Shown here one piece after another: positions 34,421-42,461 of a stretch of 42,461 bases of DNA. Each line of letters opens with the position of its first letter. Within the stretch, counting starts at the first letter, position 1. The notes below the pieces were generated by a model, which saw only the letters and a program-made list of their open reading frames with translations, ran no database searches and was not told the DNA's origin. The DNA comes from Methylococcaceae bacterium. GTDB taxonomy: Bacteria > Pseudomonadota > Gammaproteobacteria > Methylococcales > Methylomonadaceae. The stretch covers positions 1-42,461 of the forward strand of contig DAOUTG010000015.1 of NCBI GenBank assembly GCA_030626845.1, given 5' to 3'. The position numbers and the translations under genes are program-made.

Positions 34421-34968
34421 GCTTTATTTTATGCCTGTTTTTATTCATTAGTTTATTTTCACCTCCTTTACTAACGGGTGAATTTTCAACACAAATTAAA
34501 GCGGTAAAATTTGAGAAAAATGCTCACGGGTATCAACTTAAAGCAGATGTTGATTATCATCTCAGTCCTATCGCAACCGAGGCAATTCAAAGTAGTATAG
34601 CCTTAACCTGGTGTTTAAAAATTAAATTAGAACAAATAAATACCTTATGGAATAACATACTGATTAAGCATAAATACTGCTATAAAATTCGCTATCATGC
34701 CCTATTAGACAGTTATAGTGTTAATGACCCTAACAGCCAAAAAAATAAGTATTTTACTTCACTTGTAACAGCATTAGATTCAATGTCGCAAATACGCCAT
34801 ATCAAGCTTATTAAAGCCTCGGCACTTAATAAAAATATTTTATATACCGTTGCCACTAAACTACAATTCGAGCGAGAAACCTTACCATTAGCACTAAAAC
34901 CTATTGCTTACCTTAATTCAGATTGGGATTTATCAAGCCCCTGGCAACAGTGGAAATTACAACCTTAA
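34417..34968 (+). CDS. DUF4390 protein, secreted or anchored
   Basis: The 183-residue product starts at GTG (overlapping the ATPase stop as GTGA) with a hydrophobic leader (MSFILCLFLFISLFSPPLL), possibly a signal peptide or anchor. The body matches DUF4390: YQLKADVDYHLSPIATEAIQSSIALTWCLKIKLEQ, then YKIRYHALLDSYSVND, and the terminal LPLALKPIAYLNSDWDLSSPWQQWKL. In many gammaproteobacteria DUF4390 lies beside ntrY/ntrX, so pairing with a P-type ATPase is unusual. The role is unknown. Its stop lies only six bases from the convergent sulfotransferase stop. Confidence 0.8.
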   Translation: MSFILCLFLFISLFSPPLLTGEFSTQIKAVKFEKNAHGYQLKADVDYHLSPIATEAIQSSIALTWCLKIKLEQINTLWNNILIKHKYCYKIRYHALLDSYSVNDPNSQKNKYFTSLVTALDSMSQIRHIKLIKASALNKNILYTVATKLQFERETLPLALKPIAYLNSDWDLSSPWQQWKLQP

Positions 34969-34974
34969 AAACAG

Positions 34975-36210
34975 TCAAATTAATAAATTTTCATTCCTTA
35001 ATTGCTTTATTAAACCTGCAAGACTTGATAAATAAGGGCTTATTTCCGCTTCATATTGTCGCCATTTATCCGTTACAGGCGGTGAAATAACCATCGTTGA
35101 TAAAGGTAAAGGTTGTGAAAATAATTGATTTATCTCATCACTCCAAGTTAATTGTGCAAAAGAACTCAGCCGTTGAAAAGTCTTTCTAGGTTGTTCAATT
35201 AACTCTTTATAAGTCACAAAACAATACGCATTTTCAGTTAAATCACTCAAATCATTTAAAATTGTTTGATTAGCCATCCGCCATTGATAAGTGGCAATTT
35301 CCGCCAGTGAGCTATCTTTTAAACTTTCCCAGTTAGGCGGCAATAAACCATACCATTCTTTGTGAGACCAACGAGGCATATCTTTATAAGTTAAAAAGCG
35401 ACTAGAACGCCAGAATTCTAATAAACTACTGATATTTTCAAGCGGATCACGATAAAGAAAAATAAACCGTGCTTGAGGAAATACTTGTTTTAAAAAAGGA
35501 ATTCTGAGTGAGTTTTTAGGAGTTTTTTCTAAAAATCTAATTTTTTTAGGTGGATTTTCAATTTTAGTATAAGCTGTTTTTTCGCTATTTTGTAATCGCT
35601 TTGCAAACCAGTGTTTTACGTCAGTAGCAACCGCCGAAGAAGCCTCAGTTAAGCGATTAGATTTATAATCATGCGCTTTCGGATGTAAATAGTTTATATC
35701 CATTTCAATGTCGTGGCTTTCTTGACCAATACTCCATATTTCTTCAAATTTGGATAAATTTTCAAATAATAAAGAACTTCCTGAACGAGGGGCTGAAACA
35801 ATAAACAAAGGGCGGTCAAATTCAGGGTGCAGAGAAGACTCTAGTAATGGTACTTGCTGGGGTTTTCGTCTATGAAATAAACGTTTTTTTTGAATTTGCA
35901 AAGCCCCTTGAGGATAAAGCATAAATTCAATCGCAATGACCGCTTGTTTATCCTTCCCCTCAGTAGATAAATATTTTCTTATCTTCGTTAGAACCGCTTC
36001 TTTAAAATAAAATATCACATCCCGATAACTTAATTCACCGATAGGGTTTTGCTGAAAACGCGTATAAACTACTTGCCAGCGCCCTAAAAAAGTTTCAAAA
36101 CATGTTTCTTGTGCCACTTTATCAATAATAGATAACTTTTCTAAACAGCCCCCTTGTCGTATAGCTTCAACTAATTGTTTAACCTCTAAAGGCGATAATA
36201 CTTTTTCCAT
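34975..36210 (-). CDS. Sulfotransferase (canonical PRSGS type)
   Basis: The 411-residue protein has the most canonical PAPS site of the four. The 5' loop is PLFIVSAPRSGSSLLFENL (134-152), and the 3' region is EKTPKNSLRIPFLKQVFPQARFIFLYRDPLENISSLLEF (228-266), followed by a late TYKELIEQP. The first 130 residues are an extra helical N-terminal region not seen in minimal sulfotransferases, possibly a docking part. No anchor or signal is found. It is the last gene of the operon 42461-34975, four bases after the aminotransferase. The acceptor is probably the product of the upstream enzymes, inferred from position. Confidence 0.9.
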   Translation of the reverse strand: MEKVLSPLEVKQLVEAIRQGGCLEKLSIIDKVAQETCFETFLGRWQVVYTRFQQNPIGELSYRDVIFYFKEAVLTKIRKYLSTEGKDKQAVIAIEFMLYPQGALQIQKKRLFHRRKPQQVPLLESSLHPEFDRPLFIVSAPRSGSSLLFENLSKFEEIWSIGQESHDIEMDINYLHPKAHDYKSNRLTEASSAVATDVKHWFAKRLQNSEKTAYTKIENPPKKIRFLEKTPKNSLRIPFLKQVFPQARFIFLYRDPLENISSLLEFWRSSRFLTYKDMPRWSHKEWYGLLPPNWESLKDSSLAEIATYQWRMANQTILNDLSDLTENAYCFVTYKELIEQPRKTFQRLSSFAQLTWSDEINQLFSQPLPLSTMVISPPVTDKWRQYEAEISPYLSSLAGLIKQLRNENLLI

Positions 36211-36214
36211 TTTA

Positions 36215-37435
36215 TTAGCCTATTTCATCAGGAAATGACGCAGGCAAATTATTCATAGCCCTTACTATTTCCTCGCGTGAACCAAAAGCACTTAAGCGTA
36301 AATACCCCGTTCCCGCTAGACCAAACATTGAACCAGGGGTCCCCACTAATCCTGTATGGTGCATTAAGTACTCGAAAAATTCCCATTCATCCATTTCTGC
36401 AATCACTTTAACCCATAGATAAGGGTTATCTACTGCCCCGAAACACCGTAAACCTAAACTTTTCAAACCTTGACGTAACAACTTTGCATTCTGTAAATAA
36501 TAATCAACAATCGCTTGGGACTCTTGTTGTCCTTCTTCAGACAATAAAGCTAATGCCCCCCGTTGAGCAATATTAGATGGTCCCCAATATTTTATTTGAT
36601 GCTGCATTGACCACATTTTATGCAATTCATTTTCTTTAGAATCTTTAATCATCAAGGTTTTAGGAATAATACACCAACCCACTCGTAATCCTGTAAAACT
36701 CGCTTCTTTAGAAAAAGAGCTAATTTCTATCGCACACTTTTTTGCCCCTTCTATTTCGTAAATAGAACGTGGTATATTTTCGGTACTAATAAAAGATTGA
36801 TAAGTCGCATCAAAAATAATAACCGCCTGATTTTCAAGTGCGTAATCAACAAAGGCTTGCAATTGCTCAAACGTAGCCGATTGCCCAGTAGGATTATTAG
36901 GAAAACATAAACATAAAATATCAACTTTTTCTTTAGGAGGTTTTGGAATAAAACCATTTTCTTCATAACAGGGCAAACTTAAATAACGCCGTCCTGTTAA
37001 TTTAATCCCTTCAATAAAGGCAGGGTAACCTGGGTCTTGCAAAGCAATAACACTGTCTTGAGAAAATAATTCTTGAATGGCACTACAAATTAATTGAGCG
37101 CCATCCGTAATAAATATTTCATCAACATCAAGTGCAACGGTGAATTTTTGTTGATAACGATTCGTCAGTGCTTGTTTTAATTCATTATTACCTGTCACAG
37201 GTTCATAACTAGTGTAAGTTTCAGCCTCGCCTAAGCCTAAACTATAATCACTCATCGCCTTAACAGCCGTTGCGGGTAAAGGATGACTGGTATAACCAAA
37301 GCTCATCGTATACACAGGACGCGAATGTTTTTCCTGATAAGCCTTGATAATCTTCATCAATTTATTTTCAATAAAATCAACAAAGCTTGAGTTATCTGAG
37401 GACATTTGACTTAATAACGGGTTTTTATTTGCCAT
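36215..37435 (-). CDS. PLP aminotransferase, DapL-like subgroup
   Basis: The 406-residue fold-type I PLP aminotransferase resembles LL-diaminopimelate aminotransferase more than AspC. The key PLP-lysine segment is EISSFSKEASFTGLRVGWCIIPK. Early segments are ITDGAQLICSAIQELF, LQDPGYPAFIEG, CLCFPNNPTGQSAT and VIIFDATYQSFI. The end is GTPGSMFGLAGTGYLRLSAFGSREEI, like DapL. In this context, between a TPP enzyme and a sulfotransferase, it probably aminates a keto or aldehyde intermediate for the product rather than serving lysine synthesis. The true donor is unknown. Confidence 0.85.
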   Translation of the reverse strand: MANKNPLLSQMSSDNSSFVDFIENKLMKIIKAYQEKHSRPVYTMSFGYTSHPLPATAVKAMSDYSLGLGEAETYTSYEPVTGNNELKQALTNRYQQKFTVALDVDEIFITDGAQLICSAIQELFSQDSVIALQDPGYPAFIEGIKLTGRRYLSLPCYEENGFIPKPPKEKVDILCLCFPNNPTGQSATFEQLQAFVDYALENQAVIIFDATYQSFISTENIPRSIYEIEGAKKCAIEISSFSKEASFTGLRVGWCIIPKTLMIKDSKENELHKMWSMQHQIKYWGPSNIAQRGALALLSEEGQQESQAIVDYYLQNAKLLRQGLKSLGLRCFGAVDNPYLWVKVIAEMDEWEFFEYLMHHTGLVGTPGSMFGLAGTGYLRLSAFGSREEIVRAMNNLPASFPDEIG

Positions 37436-37452
37436 TTATATTTTCCTAACTT

Positions 37453-39231
37453 TTACTGGTCAATTGGGGGGGCTTCATCAGCATCAATATAAACATCCAA
37501 TACAGTAGGCCCTTGACGTTGACAAATCGCCTTGAAGTCAAGGGTATCAAAATCTTCTGGATTACGAAGTGTATAACCTTCTGCGCCCACTGATTTTGCC
37601 ATCATGACAAAGTCCGTAGGAATGACGGCAAATTCAAGAGGTATTGTTCCTATTTGATGATTTCTATGTTTAACTGCCCCATAACACCCATCATTTAAAA
37701 TAATAAAAATCACAGGTAATTTTTCAGTAACCGCTACGGTAATTTCATGACCATACATTAAATAACTCGCATCACCCACTAATGAAATAACAGGCGTTCC
37801 TCTTTTTCCCAACGCCGTTCCTATTGCACTCCCTGGCGACCACCCCATTGAACAAGGCCCTGTGGTTATCATTCGGTAATTTTCAAAATTTGCCCAAAAA
37901 TGATAATGAACTGTCCACTCTACGGCTGTTCCATTATCAATTAAGAGTAAAGTTTCAGCAGGAAACCGTCGCATTAATTCATACATTAATCGCTGCGGTT
38001 TAATTGGACTACTTTTATTTTGATGAGCATCAGGAATATTTAATTGAATTTGAGGCGGAGGTAAATAATTAGCAGCACAAGTCTCACCTGCTTTATAATC
38101 TAATTTTGAATTATCAAAACAAAGAGAATTTAATTTTCCTTCTGTTAAATCAATTTTCAGTGTCGCTATCAATTGCTGAAAGACCTCCCCTGTCCTACCT
38201 TGAACCTGTAATCTTGCCATCGGTGAACGGGGGAAATAAATGGTTGAATGATGAATATGAACTAATTTCTCATTCATTAACATACCATCCCAAGACTTAG
38301 TTCCCATTTGTCCAAGACTTGTTCCTACTGCCAAAATTAAACCCACTGATTCATCTAACAAAGCATCCCGTGCTGTTTTATGCCCCCCCACACCAAAGAC
38401 CCCTTTAAATAAAGGGTGATAAGGATTTACTCTAGATTTACCACGTAAAGAAGTCACGATAGGCGCGTGAATCATTTCAGCAAATTGCATTATGGTTTCA
38501 GTTGCCCCATCACATTCATAGCCTATAAACAAAGCCACTTTTTTATTTTTTGCTAACACCTCGATAATAATATCTGAGAGTTCAGTGACTGCCCTATTAT
38601 CAATAGTAGAAGTCGTTGCCGCTTTTGTGACTAAAGTTGATAAATTAGGATAAGCCAATGCCTCTGAACAAGGTGCGCGAAGAATATCCGCGGGAATCCC
38701 CAAATGAACAGGGGCTTGTAGCGGTTGATGCGCGCTAATCAATGCAGTCGCTAATTTTCCTTGTAACTGTTTTGGATGAGTAATTAGTGAATTATATTTA
38801 GTACAATGCTCTAACATCCCGATACTATCAATAATATCGGGAAAATTACCTTGATAAGGCGTACATTCTTGTAACGCCCCTTTCCCTGCGGTCGCTAATG
38901 CCGTTTGTCCTGTTATCACTAATAAAGGCGCGTGAGCGGCATAAGCTTCTGCAACCCCTGTCACAATATTTGTCGCTCCAGGCCCTGCGGTTGTTAGACA
39001 AACCCCTAACTTTCCTGTCTCTAAAGCATAACCTGCGGCCATAAATGCCGCCCCTGTTTCATGAATATTCATGATAGTGCGTATTTTTCCACGCTGTTCG
39101 CTACGATATAATGATTCATAAAGTGAAGCAACATGCCCCCCTGCAATACCAAATACGTATTCCACCCCAATTTGTTCTAAATAAGCCACAATTAAATCAC
39201 TTAGCGTGGTAATTTCTTGCGTTTCCGACAT
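37453..39231 (-). CDS. TPP-dependent enzyme, acetolactate-synthase/decarboxylase type
   Basis: The 592-residue enzyme shows the three-domain pattern of TPP decarboxylases and carboligases. The PYR domain has catalytic Glu58 in MNIHETGAAFMAAGYALETG, followed by TTAGPGATNIVTGVAEA. The central domain has VALFIGYECDGA. The PP domain shows GDASYLMYGHEITVAVTEK with ILNDGCYGAVKH, the metal and TPP binding motif. It is ALS-like by sequence, but no small regulatory subunit is nearby, so ilvB function is unlikely. It may decarboxylate or couple a 2-keto acid to give a precursor for the aminotransferase. It starts 11 bases after the A-PCP-C gene. Confidence 0.88.
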   Translation of the reverse strand: MSETQEITTLSDLIVAYLEQIGVEYVFGIAGGHVASLYESLYRSEQRGKIRTIMNIHETGAAFMAAGYALETGKLGVCLTTAGPGATNIVTGVAEAYAAHAPLLVITGQTALATAGKGALQECTPYQGNFPDIIDSIGMLEHCTKYNSLITHPKQLQGKLATALISAHQPLQAPVHLGIPADILRAPCSEALAYPNLSTLVTKAATTSTIDNRAVTELSDIIIEVLAKNKKVALFIGYECDGATETIMQFAEMIHAPIVTSLRGKSRVNPYHPLFKGVFGVGGHKTARDALLDESVGLILAVGTSLGQMGTKSWDGMLMNEKLVHIHHSTIYFPRSPMARLQVQGRTGEVFQQLIATLKIDLTEGKLNSLCFDNSKLDYKAGETCAANYLPPPQIQLNIPDAHQNKSSPIKPQRLMYELMRRFPAETLLLIDNGTAVEWTVHYHFWANFENYRMITTGPCSMGWSPGSAIGTALGKRGTPVISLVGDASYLMYGHEITVAVTEKLPVIFIILNDGCYGAVKHRNHQIGTIPLEFAVIPTDFVMMAKSVGAEGYTLRNPEDFDTLDFKAICQRQGPTVLDVYIDADEAPPIDQ

Positions 39232-39242
39232 TGGTAAATTTC

Positions 39243-42200
39243 CTAAATATTTAAATCAACAGGTTTAATTAACTGCTCTGGATTAGTAATCATCGTATTT
39301 AATAATACGTTGAAATTTGCTATCATTTTTAAGATTGTTGAGGTTTCAAATAAATCACTTCTATATCTAAATTTTGCTTTCAAGACATTACCTTCATCAT
39401 GCTTTTCTTCCCATATCGGCATCGCTAAATCCAAAAACATCTTTTCTCTAATATTTTCTTCAATAGGTGAAGCTATAATACCTGCACTTCTTATTTCTGT
39501 TACTGGTGTAGGTAATAAATTGAGCATGACTTGATAAGGCATCTGATAGTTTAAATCCTTGGGTTCTTTTTCATCTAAAGCTTTTATAACTTGCTTATAA
39601 GTTAATTCTTGATGAGTAAGTGCCGATTGAAGTGCAAGCTGTGTTTGATTTAATAAATTTGAAAAGGTTAATGAGTCACTGAAACTAATACGTATGACTA
39701 TTTGTCCCGAAAAATCCCCAAATATAGATTCTGTTTCTTGATGAAACCGTTTACTCATGGGGACTGCAATAACAATTTCTTTATTTCCAGTATAACGATA
39801 AAGTAATGCTGCTAATAAAGAAAATAAGCTGATAAATAAGGTTATTCCTCGTTGCTGGCTTAAGGCTTTTAAATCATCGGTTAATTTAGCTGAAAGCTGA
39901 AATCCCTCAATGGCGGCAGGAAAGGTAGAACCATTAGTTATTCTAGGTTTATCTGTGATTAAATTTAATCGAGGTAAGTCAACAGGGAATAATTCCTGAT
40001 AATATTTAAGGCACTCGGTTAGTTTTTTCTTGCTATAACACGCACGCTGCCAATGTGCGAAATCCGCATATTGAATTGGTAATAGCGGTAATAATGAAGA
40101 TGAATCTTGTTTCAATAAATTTATTTCATATAATTTAAATAAGTCACGAAAAAATATTTCCATGGAACTTGCATCCATAATAATATGATGAATGTAAACC
40201 CATAAGATATGAGATTTATCGTTAAGGCGTATTAATTTTACCCGCCACGGAGGACTATTGATTAAATCAAGCGGTTGTTGTGTTTCTTGCAAAATCAAAT
40301 CATCCACTTCTTCTGTTTGTTCTGGCTCTGAGATAAAACTCAAATCAATCACTTGCAAGTAAAATCGTAACTTAGACACAATTTGTTGTAGGGGAAAACC
40401 ATCTTTTAATGGAAAATTAACCCGTAAATTTTCATGACGCTGAATTAATTCATTGATACTTTTCTGTAAACATTGAATATCAATTGTTCCTGTTAACTTC
40501 CAAAAATTAAGCCGACTCCAAAGTTTATTATTGTCTTGTGATTGACAGTTAAACCAAACTTCTTCTTGTAAAAAAGACAATGGCATAGCTTGATCTCTTG
40601 CCACCTTTTGAATTTTTGGTATTTCAGCGTCAGAAGATAAATTCCATATTTTTACCAAATAATTAGCTAATAATTCAGTCGTAGGATAATGCCAAGCAAC
40701 CACAGGATCAACGGCTCGTTCTGAGCGTGAACCTAAATCTCGCATTAATTTCATTGTTAAAATTGAAGTCAACCCATATTCAGTAAAAGCTTTATCTATT
40801 TGAATTTCTTCAATCGCTAATTTAAACTGCTTTGATAACCATTCCATAATCCATTGTTGAATTAATTCGACTGATAATGATTCGCTATTGGTTGTTCCAC
40901 TAGGGGGTGCTTGCAAACCCAAATCGACTTGTTCACGTAACACGCGTTTCAGTATTTTTCCTGATTTTGCTTTTGGCAAAGCCGCTATAAAATTAACCGT
41001 AGAAGGAATTTTATAACCTGCCATTAATCCTTGGCAATAATCAATAATTTCGGTTTCATCTGCCTTTTGCCCTGATTGCAAAACAACCGCTGCACAAACC
41101 TGCTCCCCCATCACCGCAACAGGAATACCATAAACAGCCACTTCGGCAATCGCAGGATGCTCTGCTAAAATAGCTTCTACCTCGGAAGGATACATACTTT
41201 GCCCACCGACATTAAGCATATCTTTTTTACGGTCATTAATAAAAATATAACCGTCTATATCCTTATAGCCAATATCTCCTGTATAAAACCAGCCGTCTTT
41301 AATCGCATCAGCAGTTTCTTTCGCGCGATTCCAATAACCTAAAATTATTTTGGGACTTTTAACCACGAGTTCGCCCGATTGCCCTACAGCAACCGATTCT
41401 CCATCCTCATCAACAACCTTTATTTCAACACCTTCTACAGCAGCACCTACTGCCCCTGCTTTAGGTTTTAAATAATGATTAAAACAACATTGTGAACATT
41501 CGGTCAAACCATAAGATATATTAATCGTTTGTTTGAATTTTTGTTGCCATTTTTGAGCTAACTCTGAAGGCATTGCCGTTCCTCCAGAAATATAAAAACG
41601 TACTGATTGCATTTGTTCTAAACTGGCTTTTTCAACTAAAACTGAATAAACAGGCGTTGAGCCATAAAAACAGCTAATCTTATGCTCAGTAATTGAGTTA
41701 ATCACCGCATTCGGCTCAAAATCACGATGTAAAATAATCGTACTCGCCGTGGCCATACAGGTATTTAAACCCGCACTGAGGGTAAAGCTATGCGATAACG
41801 GTGAAAACAACAGCACCCGGTCATCAGGCTGCATTCGATATAAATAAGCGGTTGTACGCGCATCAAAAATTATATTACCATGGGAAATAACCGCGCCTTT
41901 AGGAAATCCCGTTGTCCCTGAGGTATAAAGAATCGCTGAAGGGGCATCAGCTTTCATCACTTCAGTTTTAAAATTAACTGCGCTTTGATTAATAAGATTG
42001 GCTAAAGAAATATCGCCTTTAACCGCACCTTCAGTAATTAAAATATGAACTAACTGTAATACGTCCTCATTATTAATAGCCTTTCGTAAATTCTCGGTAG
42101 TGATTAAAGCAATTGCACCACTATCATTAACAATATAGCTCACTTCTCTAGCAGTCAGAGCAGGGTTCACAATAACAGCAACCGCGCCTAATTTTTGAAT

Positions 42201-42461
42201 AGCAAAATAACTGCTAATAAATTCAGAGCTATTAGGTAAAAATAATACCACTCGCTCACCGCGTTTAATCCCTAATTGTGATAATCCTGTTGCAATTTGA
42301 TTACTGATATTATTGAGTTCTTCAAAGGTAAATGCTTGTTCTTCAAAAATTAATGCTGTTTTTTCAGGAAACAACCGACTTGCTTGTTCAAGATTATTAG
42401 CAATATTGAGCGAAATTTTTTCTGTTATAACAGTTTCTGGCTCATTTTCTTTTTGAACCGA
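39243..42461 (-). CDS. NRPS-like acyl ligase - carrier - condensation protein, 5' end outside window
   Basis: The frame is open to the window edge, with a TTG at 42374 but coding sequence upstream of it (NIANNLEQASRLFPEK), so the start is outside. Numbering from 42374: a FadD-like adenylation domain (about 1-490; ATP motif ILYTSGTTGFPKGAVISHGN, WFYTGDIGY, VGGQSMYPSEVE, PKAKSGKILKR). Next is a carrier domain (505-580) with the pantetheine Ser537 in EYGLTSILTMKL. Last is a condensation domain (595-1043) with active site HHIIMDASS (729-737), where Ala replaces the usual Gly after Asp. The C domain seems complete. It is an acyl loading and condensing unit that must receive its amine partner from elsewhere. 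It is the most upstream visible gene of the operon. Confidence 0.9.
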   Translation of the reverse strand, partial: SVQKENEPETVITEKISLNIANNLEQASRLFPEKTALIFEEQAFTFEELNNISNQIATGLSQLGIKRGERVVLFLPNSSEFISSYFAIQKLGAVAVIVNPALTAREVSYIVNDSGAIALITTENLRKAINNEDVLQLVHILITEGAVKGDISLANLINQSAVNFKTEVMKADAPSAILYTSGTTGFPKGAVISHGNIIFDARTTAYLYRMQPDDRVLLFSPLSHSFTLSAGLNTCMATASTIILHRDFEPNAVINSITEHKISCFYGSTPVYSVLVEKASLEQMQSVRFYISGGTAMPSELAQKWQQKFKQTINISYGLTECSQCCFNHYLKPKAGAVGAAVEGVEIKVVDEDGESVAVGQSGELVVKSPKIILGYWNRAKETADAIKDGWFYTGDIGYKDIDGYIFINDRKKDMLNVGGQSMYPSEVEAILAEHPAIAEVAVYGIPVAVMGEQVCAAVVLQSGQKADETEIIDYCQGLMAGYKIPSTVNFIAALPKAKSGKILKRVLREQVDLGLQAPPSGTTNSESLSVELIQQWIMEWLSKQFKLAIEEIQIDKAFTEYGLTSILTMKLMRDLGSRSERAVDPVVAWHYPTTELLANYLVKIWNLSSDAEIPKIQKVARDQAMPLSFLQEEVWFNCQSQDNNKLWSRLNFWKLTGTIDIQCLQKSINELIQRHENLRVNFPLKDGFPLQQIVSKLRFYLQVIDLSFISEPEQTEEVDDLILQETQQPLDLINSPPWRVKLIRLNDKSHILWVYIHHIIMDASSMEIFFRDLFKLYEINLLKQDSSSLLPLLPIQYADFAHWQRACYSKKKLTECLKYYQELFPVDLPRLNLITDKPRITNGSTFPAAIEGFQLSAKLTDDLKALSQQRGITLFISLFSLLAALLYRYTGNKEIVIAVPMSKRFHQETESIFGDFSGQIVIRISFSDSLTFSNLLNQTQLALQSALTHQELTYKQVIKALDEKEPKDLNYQMPYQVMLNLLPTPVTEIRSAGIIASPIEENIREKMFLDLAMPIWEEKHDEGNVLKAKFRYRSDLFETSTILKMIANFNVLLNTMITNPEQLIKPVDLNI

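Noticed and set aside
37453-39231. Annotation as ilvB, the housekeeping acetolactate synthase
   Set aside because: There is no small subunit gene and no branched-chain neighbour; the context is a biosynthetic operon.
42374-42376. TTG as the true start of the acyl ligase-carrier-condensation protein
   Set aside because: The frame stays open and coding upstream to the window edge, with residues expected before the first ligase strand.

Overview
The window is AT-rich chromosomal DNA from a Gram-negative bacterium, most likely a gammaproteobacterium. Supporting signs are an AmpG-type permease, NhaD, TIGR02281-type retropepsin, DUF2288 and DUF4390 proteins and a PrtD/HlyD-type secretion pair. An AT-rich methanotroph-like lineage (Methylococcales) would fit the gene content, but that is inference; no marker gene here fixes the taxon. 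No rRNA, tRNA, CRISPR array or intact insertion sequence was seen.

Positions 1-18.8 kb look like ordinary genome. The order is: the 3' part of nhaD, ampG, a histidine-kinase remnant, a secreted GlcG/HbpS-like protein, a short MITE-like repeat array, a DUF547 / TVP38 / flavin-disulfide-oxidoreductase operon, an orphan type I secretion ABC transporter and adaptor, tyrA, a small six-cysteine secreted protein, a TetR regulator, argG, several small proteins of unknown role (coiled-coil membrane protein, retropepsin, DUF2288, TPR protein), a hemerythrin and hisC.

Positions 19-42.5 kb form one accessory block that reads as an unrecognised biosynthetic gene cluster. A plus-strand arm (19.0-23.0 kb) has two sulfotransferases, a stand-alone thioester reductase and a secreted lectin-like protein. 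A minus-strand arm (32.3-23.1 kb) has a cyclic-peptide-type ABC exporter, a third sulfotransferase, a DUF98 chorismate-lyase-like protein, an adenylate-forming ligase, an octaheme cytochrome with HEAT and TPR repeats, and a formylglycine sulfatase. A plus-strand pair (32.4-35.0 kb) has a P1B-like ATPase without the CPx motif and a DUF4390 protein. A second minus-strand operon (42.5-35.0 kb) has an acyl-ligase/carrier/condensation protein running off the window, a TPP enzyme of the acetolactate-synthase type, a DapL-like aminotransferase and a fourth sulfotransferase.

Working model (inference): chorismate is converted to 4-hydroxybenzoate and activated by the ligase. A second acyl chain is loaded on the A-PCP-C protein and condensed with an amine supplied by the aminotransferase. 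A thioester is released by the reductase, the product is sulfated up to several times and exported by the ABC transporter. The periplasmic sulfatase, cytochrome and lectin-like protein may act on the exported product. I do not recognise this combination as a described pathway.
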